64,000 nt of DNA from Plantago ovata (lineage: Eukaryota; Streptophyta; Magnoliopsida; Lamiales; Plantaginaceae). The translations under genes were made by a program, and so were the position numbers. Of the stretch, positions 13,674 through 25,649 are shown in pieces (position 1 is the stretch's first letter; each line of letters starts with the position of its first letter). The notes under the pieces are model-generated. The model made no database searches. It saw only the letters and a program-made list of their open reading frames with translations, and was not told where the DNA came from. The stretch covers positions 106,143,982 to 106,207,981 of the forward strand of contig CM051457.1 in the NCBI GenBank assembly GCA_028274465.1. Reading direction: 5' to 3'.

Positions 13674-14262
13674 ACCCGACCAAAACGAACCGTGAACCGT
13701 AAATCGAATCGAAACTAAATCGAATTGGCGGTTAGGATTTTTTAACCGAAACTGCCGGTTCAAAATTTTGAACCGAAATCGTCGGTTATGATTTTGATTA
13801 CCGTTCATACTTCCCATCAACTGATGAACCGAGATGAACCGTGTGGTTCATCTTGGTTTCATGAACCGGCGATTCATGAACCGTTGATTTGTGGCGGTTT
13901 TGAAGGATATTGCTAATTATTTTAGTCTTTAGAGTTGTTCACGCCTTATCCATCTCAAAATAAGTTTCAATTTCAAGATGAGGTAGTCAAAAGCTCCTCA
14001 AATTTTCATTTAATAAAACGAAAAAAACTTTAATTATTTTCATACCTAATTTATTATTTTGTTCCTTCTTTCTTTTCTTTTCTTTTTTATTTTTTAAAAT
14101 TTTATGGTTCAAAAACCGTGCAGTTCATGGTTTTGAATCGTGAACCGCCGGTTCATAAACCGAAACCGATGGTTATGATTTCGATTGCGGTTCATAGGTT
14201 TCAATGAAAACGAACCGACGGTTCATGAACCGTGAACTGCCGGTTTCATGAACCGGTCAGTC
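13674..14262. repeat. Degenerate element built of AACCGG-like words
   Basis: Dozens of GAACCG, CCGGTT, GGTTCATGAACC and similar words in both orientations crowd the two arms (about 13675-13890 and 14105-14262). An AT-rich core without them lies between. Reversed complements of the arms match each other only partly. The architecture is like that of the CTCGAG-rich element at 39880-40434, suggesting a non-autonomous DNA transposon with inverted arms. The ends and target duplication could not be fixed. Confidence 0.55.
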
Positions 14263-14723
14263 TTTAATAGTAATAGTAGTAGGATCATATTGGACATCAT
14301 ATGGTTAGGTAGTTAGTTAATTAGTTTTACATTTAGTTAATATTAGTACTCTAGTTATTTACGGAGTTAAGAGTCTTTTGATAGTAGCATCGTGTAGTTA
14401 GGAGTCTTTAGTAGTATCATAGTAGTTACTGTTGGAACTTCGATGTTCACACGGAAAAATTGTAAGAGTTAGAAGATGGAACAAGAGAGTGATAACAAAA
14501 TGAAACTTGTACATTAACATTGCGAAAATACAACAATAATGAAATTTACAAAGTAAACTTTCCTTTCTTTCTTCACGCCACATAATGTACGTCATGTCTT
14601 CAAGTGACTCCGACATGGTAACGAACAACAATAAATCAACAAGATGGCGAGTAGGGTCGATGGTTGGACCATCTCTCCTTAAGACAAATACTTGCCCCGC
14701 TCATGGTGCTTACAGAATAATGG

Positions 14724-15622
14724 TGTAGACGTTTAAATTTAATGTCTATTAAATCTCAATTTAAAAAATAAACTTTTGTATTTAATTGGAGTTTTGCTAA
14801 ATTTAATTCCAATTATTATAGATTAAATGCTTATTTATGGCCTATCAAATTGTGCCATGTAAAATTCTAGAGCTTTTAAATACATTTAATATTATTTCTC
14901 ATGAAATAATTATGTGAAAAAGATGAGCTATTAGTGTCCAATCAAATGGTGTCGTGTCATAAAGTTGATGCAGTTATTAATTAATTGCTAGAAATAAACA
15001 CAGCTAAGATCAAATCTTGATTGACCAATTAGAATTGATCCTTCTCTTTTTTTCTCACCTATATAAGGAGCTCATTCTCCACCAAAAAATCACAATTCAG
15101 AATTCAGAAGCCAGAGCTCAAACAGAAGTGAAGAATTCAACAGCAAGCCAAGAGGATCAAAGGCATCTTTTCAAGCAAGAACAGCTCCAGTTCTTCAAGA
15201 GGTCAAAGCCAGCTCCAAGAACAAGTCGCGAAGACACTTGCAGCAGCAACGAAAGATCGAACTCCAACGCAAAAGCTCGTGGAGGCACTCGCTCAAAGAT
15301 CGAAGCAACGTACGTTCCAAATTCAAGATCAAGCCTCTACGGCCCCTGAAGACGTGCTCGTTCGCAAAGATCAAACTCAAGACCCGACGTTCAATTCAAG
15401 ATCAAGCACGAAGCCCTTGAATTAACGTTTCCAAGCGAATTCAAGTCAAGACCGGTCAAGTTCAGGATAAAGTTGCGAAGGCCCCTGAACTGACGCTCTC
15501 AGGACAATAGTTCGCGTAGATTTTCCAAGTCGTTGACTAGAATCAGAGATTTTCTCTAGAGATTGTAACCCCAAATTTACTCAAGATCAATATATTTCAT
15601 TTGTACAATTTTATTTGTTACA
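14724..15622 (+). repeat. 5' LTR of the Tat element
   Basis: Begins TGTAGACG and ends TTTGTTACA. A TATATAAG box lies at about 15060-15067, so transcription likely starts near 15090. The downstream half is rich in the word TCAAGATCAAG and related AAG-rich direct repeats. Open frames inside it (15017-15349, for example) have no known relatives. Confidence 0.92.
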
Positions 15623-15650
15623 AATTTGTGACACGCCCAGTGGGACCTCT
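15623..15650 (+). other. Primer-binding-site region of the Tat element
   Basis: Directly after the 5' LTR lies GTGACACGCCCAGTGGGACC (15628-15647), close to the GGCACGCCCAGTGGGAC block that often follows LTRs of plant Ty3/gypsy elements. The priming tRNA was not identified. Confidence 0.5.
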
Positions 15651-15688
15651 CTACCTCTCATCTCTAGCCATCAACGCAGGAAATCAAC

Positions 15689-18600
15689 ATGCCTCCCAAA
15701 AAGAAAAGTCAAAACTTGAACGACAAAGAAGTTGACGGTGAAATTGATAAGAGTGAGTCAGAATCCGACGAAGAAGACTCATCTGACAAGGATGATATAT
15801 CGGCAAGCAAGTCTGCTAATTCACAGGGAGATTTGGCATCCCTGGCGGAACAAATACAAGCTCTCACCAAGGGTATAGAATACCTTGTGAAGCAAAGTAG
15901 GGATCAAGACGCTAAGATCGCAAAACTCATGTGTCAAGACACTGGAGACGACAGTTGTCACAAAGAAAAGCCACATGAAGAATACGACGAGACCCCTCCC
16001 AAGGACAAAAGAAAGAAGAAGGAGGGTTCTTCAACTCAACTCTTCGAGGTTTCTTCCGACGGAACGATCCCTGCTGATCGAATCAAGGAGTTCATCATGG
16101 GGACTTTAAAAGAGAAATTGGACGAGAGCTCCAAGTCATCATCCGCATACTCCAAGCCGTACACGCAAAGGATCGATAACCTGAAAATGCCGTATGCGTA
16201 TCAGCCACCCAAGTTCCAACAGTTTGATGGAAAAGGAAATCCAAGACAGCACGTTGCGCACTTTGTAGAGACATGCAACAACGCGGGAACCTACGGTGAC
16301 CACCTCGTCAAACAATTTGTTCGCTCTCTAAAGAACAACGCATTTGACTGGTACACGGACCTGGAGGCAGGATCAATCGACAGTTGGGATGAGTTGGAAC
16401 GACAATTCCTTAATCGTTTCTACAGCACGAGGAGAATTGTCAGCATGATTGAACTCACAAACTCGCGTCAATGGAATGAAGAACCCGTCACGGATTACAT
16501 CAATCGCTGGAGAAATCTAAGCCTCAACTGCAAGGACCGACTGTCCGAAATATCAGCAATTGAGATGTGCATACAAGGAATTCATTGGGGACTGCGCTAC
16601 ATTTTTCAAGGCATCCAACCGCGGACTTTTGAAGAACTAGCCACTCGAGCACATGACATGGAATTGAGCATAGCATCAAGTGGAAGCTCGGGACCTCCTA
16701 TAAACAGATCACGTACATTCCATGACAACGCAGATGCCAAGAAAGGAGGAAGGCCTCAATATAAGGAGAAAGGGTCAATGGCGACAGCTGTTACAAAGGT
16801 CAAAGTCCCTAAAACTATCAAAGATAAACCTGCAGAGAAATCAACTCACGTGGTGCCGTATACCACTCAGCAGAAGGAAGAACAGAGGAAGATGACTTTG
16901 AAAGAAATGACTGGAAAGAAGTACCCGTTCCTAAACTCCCATGTCCCAGCATTATTTGATGAGTTGCTTAACAGGAATTTAATCGAATTGCCTGAGATGA
17001 AAAGACCTAAAGAGGAAGGTCGTGTCGATGACCCTAAGTATTGCAAGTACCATCGCTTGGTGAGCCATGCAATACAAGATTGTTTTGTCTTCAAAGAGAA
17101 GGTTATGAGGCTCGTGCGAGAAGGCAAGATAACACTAGAAGAAGAGGCTGCAAGTGCTAACACTACTTCTGTGGAGAGTGAAGTTGAAGACATTTGCAAC
17201 ATCAAGGATACGTATGAAGGAGCTATTCCCATCGTTGCAACAAAAGATGGTACTGAACTGTGTATGGCAACGATCTCCTTCACTGATGAAGATCTTTTGC
17301 TTGGATCTAAGCCTCACAATCGACCATTGTTCGTAAGTGGTTATGCCAATGAGCAAAGGGTAAAGAGGATACTGATTGATGGAGGTTCCGCTGTTAACAT
17401 TTTACCCATACATACGATGAAGGAGATAGGCGTCACAATTGAAGAACTTTCCACGAGTCGTTTGATGATTCATGACTTCAACCAAGGGGGACAAAGGGCA
17501 ATTGGGATCATACGTCTTGGATTATTGATCGAAGATATGTTATCCACCACACTTTTCCATGTTATAGATGCCAAAACATCTTATAACATGCTTCTAGGAA
17601 GGCCATGGATACATGAAAATGGAGTGGTTCCGTCAACATTACACCAATGTTTTCAATATTGCCACAATGGAGAAGTGAAGAAGGTAATGGCCGATGATAA
17701 GCCCTTCACCGAAGCCGAATCACACTTTGCCGATGCCAAGTACTATGTTAAACGTATTGAAGAACTAGAGGATGTGGAAGGCTCGCCAAACAACACTTCT
17801 GTATCAGAGCAAAGCGAGAAGAATCAACCTACCTTGGGTGGTTGTTCAAAGGAATCTCCGCGTGATGAGACACTGGAAGGGCTCACTCTGCCTTTAACAA
17901 AGCTGACTATCTCTGCTCCGGCCCCAGCTCCAATCAAGGGATTCGTTCGCCCCATTCACGCGCCTTCAGCAGAGCACGGATTTGCAAACGAACATTTTGG
18001 CCCGAATGCGCTAAAACTTCTGATTAATGCTGGATATGATCCTAAGAAGGGTACTCCGCTCACGGGCCCGACATCTAATTCTGCCAAGACGAACGCACGA
18101 CAAGGAGGTCGAACCCGAGAAGGTCTAGGATTCACACAACCCGAGCCAATCCGTATCACTCATAAGCAAGCTAGCGCCAATGTTATTAGTGAAGGAGAAA
18201 CTCCTAACATCGATAGTGATCATCCGGAGGATCCCAATGAACAATCGCGTGTGTCCATCTTCAATAGACTTGGACCAATCAAGAAATCAGTACACCACAG
18301 GCTTGGCCCCGTTAGAAAATCAGCGCATCAAAGACTTGGTCCGATTAGAAAGACAATTCACCAAAGGCTCGACCCGGTTGGAAAAACAATACACCAAAGG
18401 TTAGGACCCAAAGAAACAGAAGATGCAGAAAAGCGGCTTGACTCTAGTTTTCCCAAAAGGCTTCGAAGTACGGTCCCATCTCGAATGGTGAGAGTTGAGG
18501 ACGTCGTTTTGTCATGCGAGGAAGTCTTGAAGGCAAAGTTACATACAGTAGTATACACAAGGATTCCACACGATAAGGTTGAGGATGACGAAATAGCACC

Positions 18601-21600
18601 ATCATATCACATCACTTTGAAAGATGATGATATCATCGAAGAAGAAGATGCTGAGGATGCTCCACCCGAGTTTGAGGAAGGTGTCAAAGCCACTGTAGAT
18701 GAACTGAAGGAAGTCAACCTTGGTGATTCAAATCAGCCTCGACCAACATACATAAGCGCTTTGCTCAACACTGAGGAAGAGGAGACATACCTTGCACTGT
18801 TGAAAGAATTCATGGACATGTTTGCTTGGACATACAGAGAAATGTCGGGTTGAGACCACAAGGTCGCCGTCCATCAACTTTCAGTCAAGAGTGGAACTCG
18901 TCCAGTAAAACAGGGCCAAAGACGCTTCCGCCCTCAGCTAATCCCATCGATCGAAGGTGAAGTAAATAGGCTCATTGAAGCAGGATTTATTCACGAAGTC
19001 AAGTATCCTACGTGGATTTCTAGCATAGTCCCAGTGAAAAAGAAGAATGGCCAAATTCGAGTATGCGTGGATTTTAGAGACCTGAACATTGCATGTCAAA
19101 AGGATGACTTTCCATTGCAAATACCAGAACTAATGATCGACGCCACCACCGGCCATGAAGCATTGTCATTCATGGATGGATCTTCTGGATACAATCAAAT
19201 TCGCATGTCTCCTAAAGATGAAGAGTTGACGGCTTTTCGTACTCCGAAAGGAATTTACTGTTACAAAGTGATGATCTTCGGTCTGAAGAATGCTGGAGCA
19301 ACTTACCAAAGAGCAATGCAGAAAATATTTGATGATATGCTTCATAAGAATGTAGAATGCTACGTAGATGATTTGGTTGTGAAATCCAAGGAACGGAAAG
19401 GTCATCTTGACGATCTAAGGAAAGTGTTTGGAAGGCTACGAAGATATCAGTTAAAAATGAACCCATTAAAGTGTGCGTTCGGTGTAAAATCCGGAAAATT
19501 CTTGGGCTTCGTAGTTCGTCAACGAGAAATAGAAATTGAGCAAGCAAAGATAGATGCAATCGTGAAGATGCCTGAGCCGCGCAACATTCATGAGCTCAAA
19601 AGCTTGAGAGGGAAGGTAGCATATCTTCGAAGGTTCATATCCAATCTCGCTGGAAGATGTCAACCGTTCAGTCACCTCATGAAGAAAGATGTTCCGTTTG
19701 AATGGGATCAGTCATGTAGAAATGCATTTGAGAGCATAAAGTGTACCTCATGAATCCTCCCGTGTTAGCAGCTCCAAAACCAGGCCGCCCGTTGATTTTA
19801 TATATCGCTGCACAAGAGAGTTCCGTTGGAGCACTACTCGCCCAAGAAAATGACGGAGGAAAGGAAAATGCGCTCTACTACTTAAGCCGAACGATGACAC
19901 CTAATGAACTGAAGTATTCTCCCATAGAGAAGCTATGCTTATCCCTCATCTTTGCAATCCAAAAGTTGAAGCATTACTTCCATGCACATATGGTTCGTCT
20001 TGTCTCAAAGGCTAACCCATTAAAGTATGTCATGACAAGGCCAGTACTTTCTGATAGGCTGGCAAGATGGTACTTACAGCTCCAACAGTTCGAGATTACC
20101 TATGTACCCCAAAAGGCTGTGAAAGGACAAGTCATAGCTGATTTCCTGGACGATCACCCTATTCCTGCCGATTGGGAGCTGATGGATGACTTACCCGATG
20201 AAGATGTCCTGACAGTCGAAGTAACCCAACCCTGGAAGATGTACTTTGATGGTGCTTCTCATAGAAATGGTGCGGGGGCTGGAGTCGTATTTATCTCACC
20301 AGATGGAAGTGTGCTGCCATACTCATTCACTCTAACTCAAAATTGCTCAAATAATGTCGCAGAATACCAAACCTTAATACTTGGTTTAGAAATGGCAGTG
20401 GACACAAAACATTTGCAACTTGATGTGTATGGCGACTCACAATTGGTAGTCAAACAGCTATCTGGAGAATACGATGTTAAGAAGGATGAACTAGTTCCAT
20501 ATGTCGACTATGCCAAGAAATTGATTGCGTGGCTTGGAGAAGTATCAGTCCAACAGATTCCGAGAGGTGAAAATGGGCAAGCATATGCTTTAGCAAAACT
20601 TGCTTCTACTCTCACAATGCCTGAAACAAAGTTTAGTGTTCCTGTCTGCCAAAGTTGGATTATCCTTCCATCACTTGATGATAATGATGGTGAAGGCAAA
20701 GAAGATATCCATGCTATAGAAGTACATGAGATTGAGAAAGAGGATTGGCGCCAATGTTTGGTGGATTACTTGAAGTATGACAAATTGCCTGATGAACCAC
20801 GACGAAGGCCAGAAATCAGACGTCGCGCAACCCGCTTCATATACTACAATGACACACTTTACAGGCGCTCTTTCAATGAAGTCTTCTTACGTTGCTTGGG
20901 AGAGGAAGAAGCTTTGCAAGCAATGGAGGAAGCTCATTCTGGAGTCTGCGGTGCGCATCAATCTGGCCCAAAGTTACACTTCCGAATCAAGAGGATGAGA
21001 TACTATTGGCCCACAATGGTCCAAGATTGCATGGATTATGCGAAAAGGTGTCAAGCATGTCAATTCCATGCTAACTTTATCCATCAACCGCCTGAGCCAT
21101 TGCATCCAACTGTCGCGTCTTGGCCATTTGACGCGTGGGGGCTAGATGTAGTAGGACCGATGACAAAGTCATCTGCGGGCCATCAATACATCTTGGCAGT
21201 AACAGATTACTTTTCTAAATGGGCTGAAGCTGTACCTTTGAAAGAAGTTAAGAAAGAGAATGTCGTCGACTTTATTCGCACGAACATCATTTATCGCTAT
21301 GGGATTCCTCCGTACATAATCACCGACAATGGGAAGCCTTTCTACAATAGTCTCATCGACAAGCTATGCGAAAAGTTTGGTTTCAAGCAAAGGAAATCTT
21401 CAATGTACAATGTTGCCGCCAATGGCCTCGCTGAAGCTTTCAACAAGACGCTGTGCAATTTGTTGAAGAAGATTGTCGCAAAGACAAGAAGGGATTGGCA
21501 TGAAAGAGTTGGAGAAGCCTTATGGGCTTACAGGACAACTCATAGAACTCCTACACAAGCAACGCCCTACTCATTGGTGTATGGCGTAGAGGCAGTCCTT

Positions 21601-21990
21601 CCGCTCGAGCAACAGATCCCATCCTTAAGAGTAGCAATCCAAGAAGGTCTCTCTGAAGAAGAAAACATCTGTTTACGCCTTGAAGAGTTAGAAGGATTGG
21701 ATGAGAAGAGACTCGAAGCTCAACAAAGACTTGAATGCTACCAAGCTCGTCTGTCTAGAGCCTTTAACAAGAAGGTGCGCACACGATCCTTTCAAGTTGG
21801 AGACTTGGTGCTCGCTGTCAGAAGACCCATCATCATAACCCACAAAACAGGGAATAAGTTTCTGTCCAAATGGGATGGTCCGTATGTAATCATAGAAGCT
21901 TACAACAGTGGAGCATACAAGTTAGTTGCTGAAGACGGTTTAAGAGTTGGCCCAATCAACGAGAAATTCTTAAAACGATACTACCCATAA
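15689..21990 (+). pseudogene. Tat gag-pol polyprotein, interrupted
   Basis: The start ATG at 15689 follows the leader. A gag core is at about residues 180-290 (FDWYTDLEAGS), then an unusual zinc-knuckle-like CKYH...H...C near 451 and a protease motif ILIDGGSAVNIL near 561. The frame stops at TGA 18851-18853 and reopens in the same frame. Reverse transcriptase has the active site YVDD (about 19360-19373). The frame then shifts by one base near 19740. In the new frame come the RT-linked RNase H, a second RNase H (MYFDGASHRNGAG, from about 20240), and an integrase with HHCC finger (20930-21065) and DDE core (LDVVGP, TDNGKPF, EAFNKT). It ends at 21990. Gag and pol share one frame. Before protease-RT there is a run of RLGP repeats. 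Confidence 0.92.
18262..18412 (+). repeat. In-frame 33-bp repeat in the Tat polyprotein
   Basis: Five consecutive eleven-residue units of the form RLGPxxKxxHQ lie between the protease and reverse transcriptase. They are basic and hydrophilic. The units differ by point changes, so the array is not brand new. The function is unknown. Confidence 0.8.
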
Positions 21991-22110
21991 AAAAAAAAAA
22001 AAAAAAAGGTGCCCTCAAAAGAAATAGGGGCACAAAAAAAAAAAAGAAAAAAAAAAACGGTGCCCTCAAAAGAAACAGGGGCACCAATATCTCCTGACCC
22101 GCATGAGTAT
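21991..22110 (+). repeat. A-rich spacer with duplicated hairpin
   Basis: Just after the integrase stop, two copies of GGTGCCCTCAAAAGAAA followed by AGGGGCAC (22008-22032 and 22060-22085) are separated by A-tracts. Each can fold with GGTGCCC pairing GGGCACC. Two of the A runs exceed ten bases. It may act as a 3' processing or spacer structure between sense pol and the antisense gene; this is inference. Confidence 0.65.
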
Positions 22111-22310
22111 AAACTGTGTACGGTAAACACCAAATGGCAACATATGTGGTTAAACTGTTAACTTCCCCACCAAATGGCATATGTGGTTAAACTGTTAACT
22201 TCCCCACCAAAGGTGTTTTATGTGGTTAAACTTCAACCCGACTTTGTCTAAGGTGGTTAATTAATAGATACTCCTGGCCCGCACGAGCTAAAACTGTGTA
22301 CGGTACCCCC
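22091..22310 (+). repeat. Tandem repeat cluster inside the Tat element
   Basis: TATGTGGTTAAACTGTTAAC followed by CCCCACCAAA recurs with a period of 37-39 bp (starts 22142, 22179, about 22218). The cluster is bracketed by two copies of CTCCTGnCCCGCAnGAG...AAACTGTGTACGGTA (about 22091 and 22270). A run of nine C follows at 22308. No coding function is seen. Confidence 0.75.
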
Positions 22311-22602
22311 CCCCCCTTTTCAAAAAGAAATATCTCGAACTACGTGATGACTTGATCCTTTTGTAAGGTACGTAGGCAGCTTAGAAATTCTAAGTTCAGT
22401 CGCAACATTTAAAAACAGGTTTGTTGGTGTGAATTGCAAGCGAATGTATAAAGTATTGCTACGAAGTTGCATGGAAAATCAAGACGAATACACATATGAT
22501 GCAAACAAGAAACATAAAGCAATATTTTTATTTGTGAAAAGAAAAACAATCTTTGCATGAGTAATAAAAGATGACAAAATAACAGAAACAAAAGGGAAAT
22601 TG

Positions 22603-25396
22603 TCAAGTAAAAGTCTTCGCAATCTTCAAGTCTTCAAGTGCATTGGTCAACTGAGCCTTGAATGATTCCAGATTTGCTATGTCTTCCTTAGTCGATACTG
22701 GGACATCCTTAAGCATGGTCACCTTTTGCTCAAGTTCGGACACTTCATTCTGCAGCGAAACCACGACATCAGTTTGAGCCTTTGCCGAAGAAGTCAAGTC
22801 TTTAATCTTCTGCTTAAGCGCCTTGGGCTCTGCGTGCATAGGTGTAAGGCGATCGGCTTCAAGTTTCTCCTTCGCCTGCGTATTTTGTAAAAGATCCATG
22901 GCTTCGTTAAGTTGTTGAGTGTGAGACTCATCAGGTTGCTTGTCCGCTAACTAAGATCTAGCCGCATAATACAAAGCAACTTGATCAAAGAATGACGTCA
23001 ACAAGTTCTTCATTGGAGATAGGTCAACTTCGAAAGCTTTAAGCGAGCCCACAATCTTCCAAATCTCATCTTGAATGGAAGAAATGTCATCCAGTTTAGT
23101 ACTTGCAAGTTTATCCTGAAGACGTTGCCAGGTAAAATCCACAATGTCTTTGTAGGTGGTAGAAATAAAATGGCCCGCATGGAAAACTGAGGCACAAGGA
23201 GATACAACTTTGACAACAGGCAGACAAGTCGCATTCTTTGGTAGATCAGCAATATTACTTACTTCTTCCGTATCCCCAGAGCAGTCGTCACCGGAATCAA
23301 CCTCAACAATCTGCTTCCCTTGATCATTGCCTTTATCGCTAGCGACTGGGGTCTTCACGGGAATAGAAGCCTTGGCATCTTGCATGTTGAGACCTTTCTT
23401 CGCCCTTTTCCAGTGACGGTCTCCGGCATTGTTACTGCTCTCACTACCACTAGAGGCTTGTCTTTTACTGCTCCCTGCAACGAAACAAGTTTTCTACATT
23501 AAAAAAAAAAAAAAGTCAATGGGGTACCTCTGTGAGTGGTTATCTCATCCACTTCTAACGAAATGTCGTCCTCATCATGTTCGTCCACACGATCTTTACA
23601 GGGAGACCGGTTATTTCGCTCCCTAGAAGGATGTCTAGGTCTCGAAGAAGCCAAAGCATTGACTCTACCATCAACACTTCGACAGAACACTTCTCCCCAC
23701 CAAGTAGAGAATTGTCTTGAACAAAATGTTCTAGGGCGCTCGATCTTGTTAGGGAATCACGCCCTCTCCTTGGAGTTACGCAAGGCGGTCGTCCTCCAAT
23801 AGCGCAAACCCTCAGTAAGATTGGCATAACGGACATCCCTAGCAAGAGATCCTGGGTATTGTTGATAAAAGCCAAATTGTCTGCTAAATCGATGAGGATT
23901 ATACGGCTCAATAACAAAACCCTCGCCATCACGCAAAGCCAAGTGGCCAGAGCGAATGCTGGAAAAATAACTTCGTTCCTCAGACGATGTTGTGTTATTA
24001 TCCACATATAAGAAATCGAAACGGCGAGGACCACTAGTAATATTCCAACGAACGGTGTCTCCTTTAAAGATTCTTGTACGGGTGCTAGTGGTGAGAAACG
24101 CCGAGCTCCATTTTCACCAGAAAAGTTCGCCATATTGGCATTGTCGGAAACTTTGGCCAAATTAAAATGAGTCCAGAAGCGCGTAGCAAGCCAACTATAG
24201 ACAAAATGCATGGGGGCATGGAAATTTGCACGAGGAGGTCGTTGGGACGTCGAAATCGAATTAAGCCCACGATAAATTGAGGCCAGCACAGGAGTGGCAA
24301 GACTTATTTTTCTGCCCGAAGCCAAATAGCTGGCCATTTTGAAAACACCAGGACGAATATATCCAATATCTTTAATGGGCAAAACAAAGACACAAAGCCA
24401 GCAAGCAAGATGGGCCGCTAAGAATACTTCATCTCGCGAGGACGCCGCGACGTCAAGCGTCCCAAACATGCTTAAGTCCTCCTGTGACCAAGCCTTGGGT
24501 CTTTCGAGATCACCAGTCGGGTTATGAGTCCGCTTCGAACGCGTTTGGTTAGTGACAGGAGTATCACATGGGGCGTCCGGACGTATGGGAGGCCTAGAGT
24601 AAACTGTTTTCCCTTTCCACCAAAACGCAATCCAAGCATTGACAGAAACTGACGGTTCTTTAGAGTCGTCTCCATTATTGTTATTCTCACGAGAATTGAG
24701 CAAGTGGAAAGCATGGAAAAGACGCATGCATGATGATTGCGTAACAACGGTGTTTGCAAGCTCATCTGCGGTAGGAACAACTTCATCGTAATTTACTCCT
24801 CTAATAGGAAGCCCGCAATTCTGCCGCAAGTCCCACAGGCTGATCGATAACTCCCCAGGAGAAGTGAGGAGAGTATTAGTTCGGGAACACCAAGCTTCGC
24901 AAAAGGCCTTCATGATCTCCACATCTCGGTCATATGTAAACAATGACGCATAAACGGAGCCATATATCTGTGCACCCTCAAGAGTAAATTTACAATGAAA
25001 GAGTACATCCTCTGTCCACTCCCAATAACCCTTGTAGAATCGAAATTCTCCGGGAAAGTCAAGCTTCGTGTCTTCCCATGCTACTTCACCGTCAATGATT
25101 TTTGAGCCTAAGGTTGAGAAGTAGTCAGCACCCACCAGCGGTACAGGGTTACTAGTCGTTGGAACGTCATGATGTGCACCTTTCAAAACCCATTTTGCCG
25201 TCTTGTCATTCTTGGACATACCCGCTCTCGTGGTCCATTCTTCTACATGGAGCTTGTGAATAAACTTCGGAAATTCCACATAAGGTTCAAATTGCGGGGT
25301 TCCGACAGGTAAAATAGTGTCTTTGACATGTTTCTTGCGATCGGTGATGCGCAAGTATTTCCCGCGGGATGATGAGGAGTGTTCAAAAAACACCAT
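22603..25396 (-). pseudogene. Antisense plant-mobile-domain gene inside the Tat element, decayed
   Basis: The frame starts MVFFEHSSSSRG at 25396. It shows plant-mobile-domain (aminotransferase-like, PMD) patterns: SLWDLRQNCGLPIRG early, and YNPHRFSRQFGFYQ at about 23880-23925. It breaks by a frameshift near 24060-24100, then reaches an in-frame TGA at 23757-23759. Reading on, an intron at about 23475-23527 (donor GAG|GTACCC, acceptor TTGCAG) leads to a basic KRAKK stretch. A second in-frame stop is TAG at 22951-22953, and a coiled-coil tail ends at 22603. PMD sequences occur both in host proteins (MAIN/MAIL1) and in transposons, and antisense extra genes are known in Tat relatives. This copy cannot encode the full protein. 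Confidence 0.75.
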
Positions 25397-25453
25397 CGCG
25401 CAAGAGCAAAGTCTTCAATAAAGGGCAAAAACTTGGGTAGCGAGTCTCCAAGG

Positions 25454-25642
25454 TTGATGGACAACGTGGAAGTTGCCCGAGTCTTCAAATTTGATGGACA
25501 ATGTGGAAGTTGCCCGAGTCTTCAAAGTCGGTGGACAACGTGGAAGTTGCTCGAGTCTTCAAAGTTGGTGGATAACGTGGAAGTTACCCGATTCGTCAAA
25601 GTTGATGGACAACGTGGAAGTTGCCCGAGTCTTCAAATTTGA
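25454..25642. repeat. 37-bp minisatellite, five copies
   Basis: Five units of about 37 bp share GGACAACGTGGAAGTTGCC and GAGTCTTCAAA, with unit starts near 25454, 25491, 25528, 25565 and 25602. They lie just upstream of the antisense gene start inside the Tat element. The period is not a multiple of three, so it is unlikely to be coding. Confidence 0.88.
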
Positions 25643-25649
25643 TCCACGA

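Noticed and set aside
15017..15349. Open frame inside the 5' LTR, repeated at 26975-27307
   Set aside because: Same LTR sequence in two places; composition of AAG-rich repeats and no protein-family pattern.
22603..25396. Envelope-like gene in the Tat element
   Set aside because: It is antisense and shows plant-mobile-domain patterns, with no signal peptide or membrane anchor.
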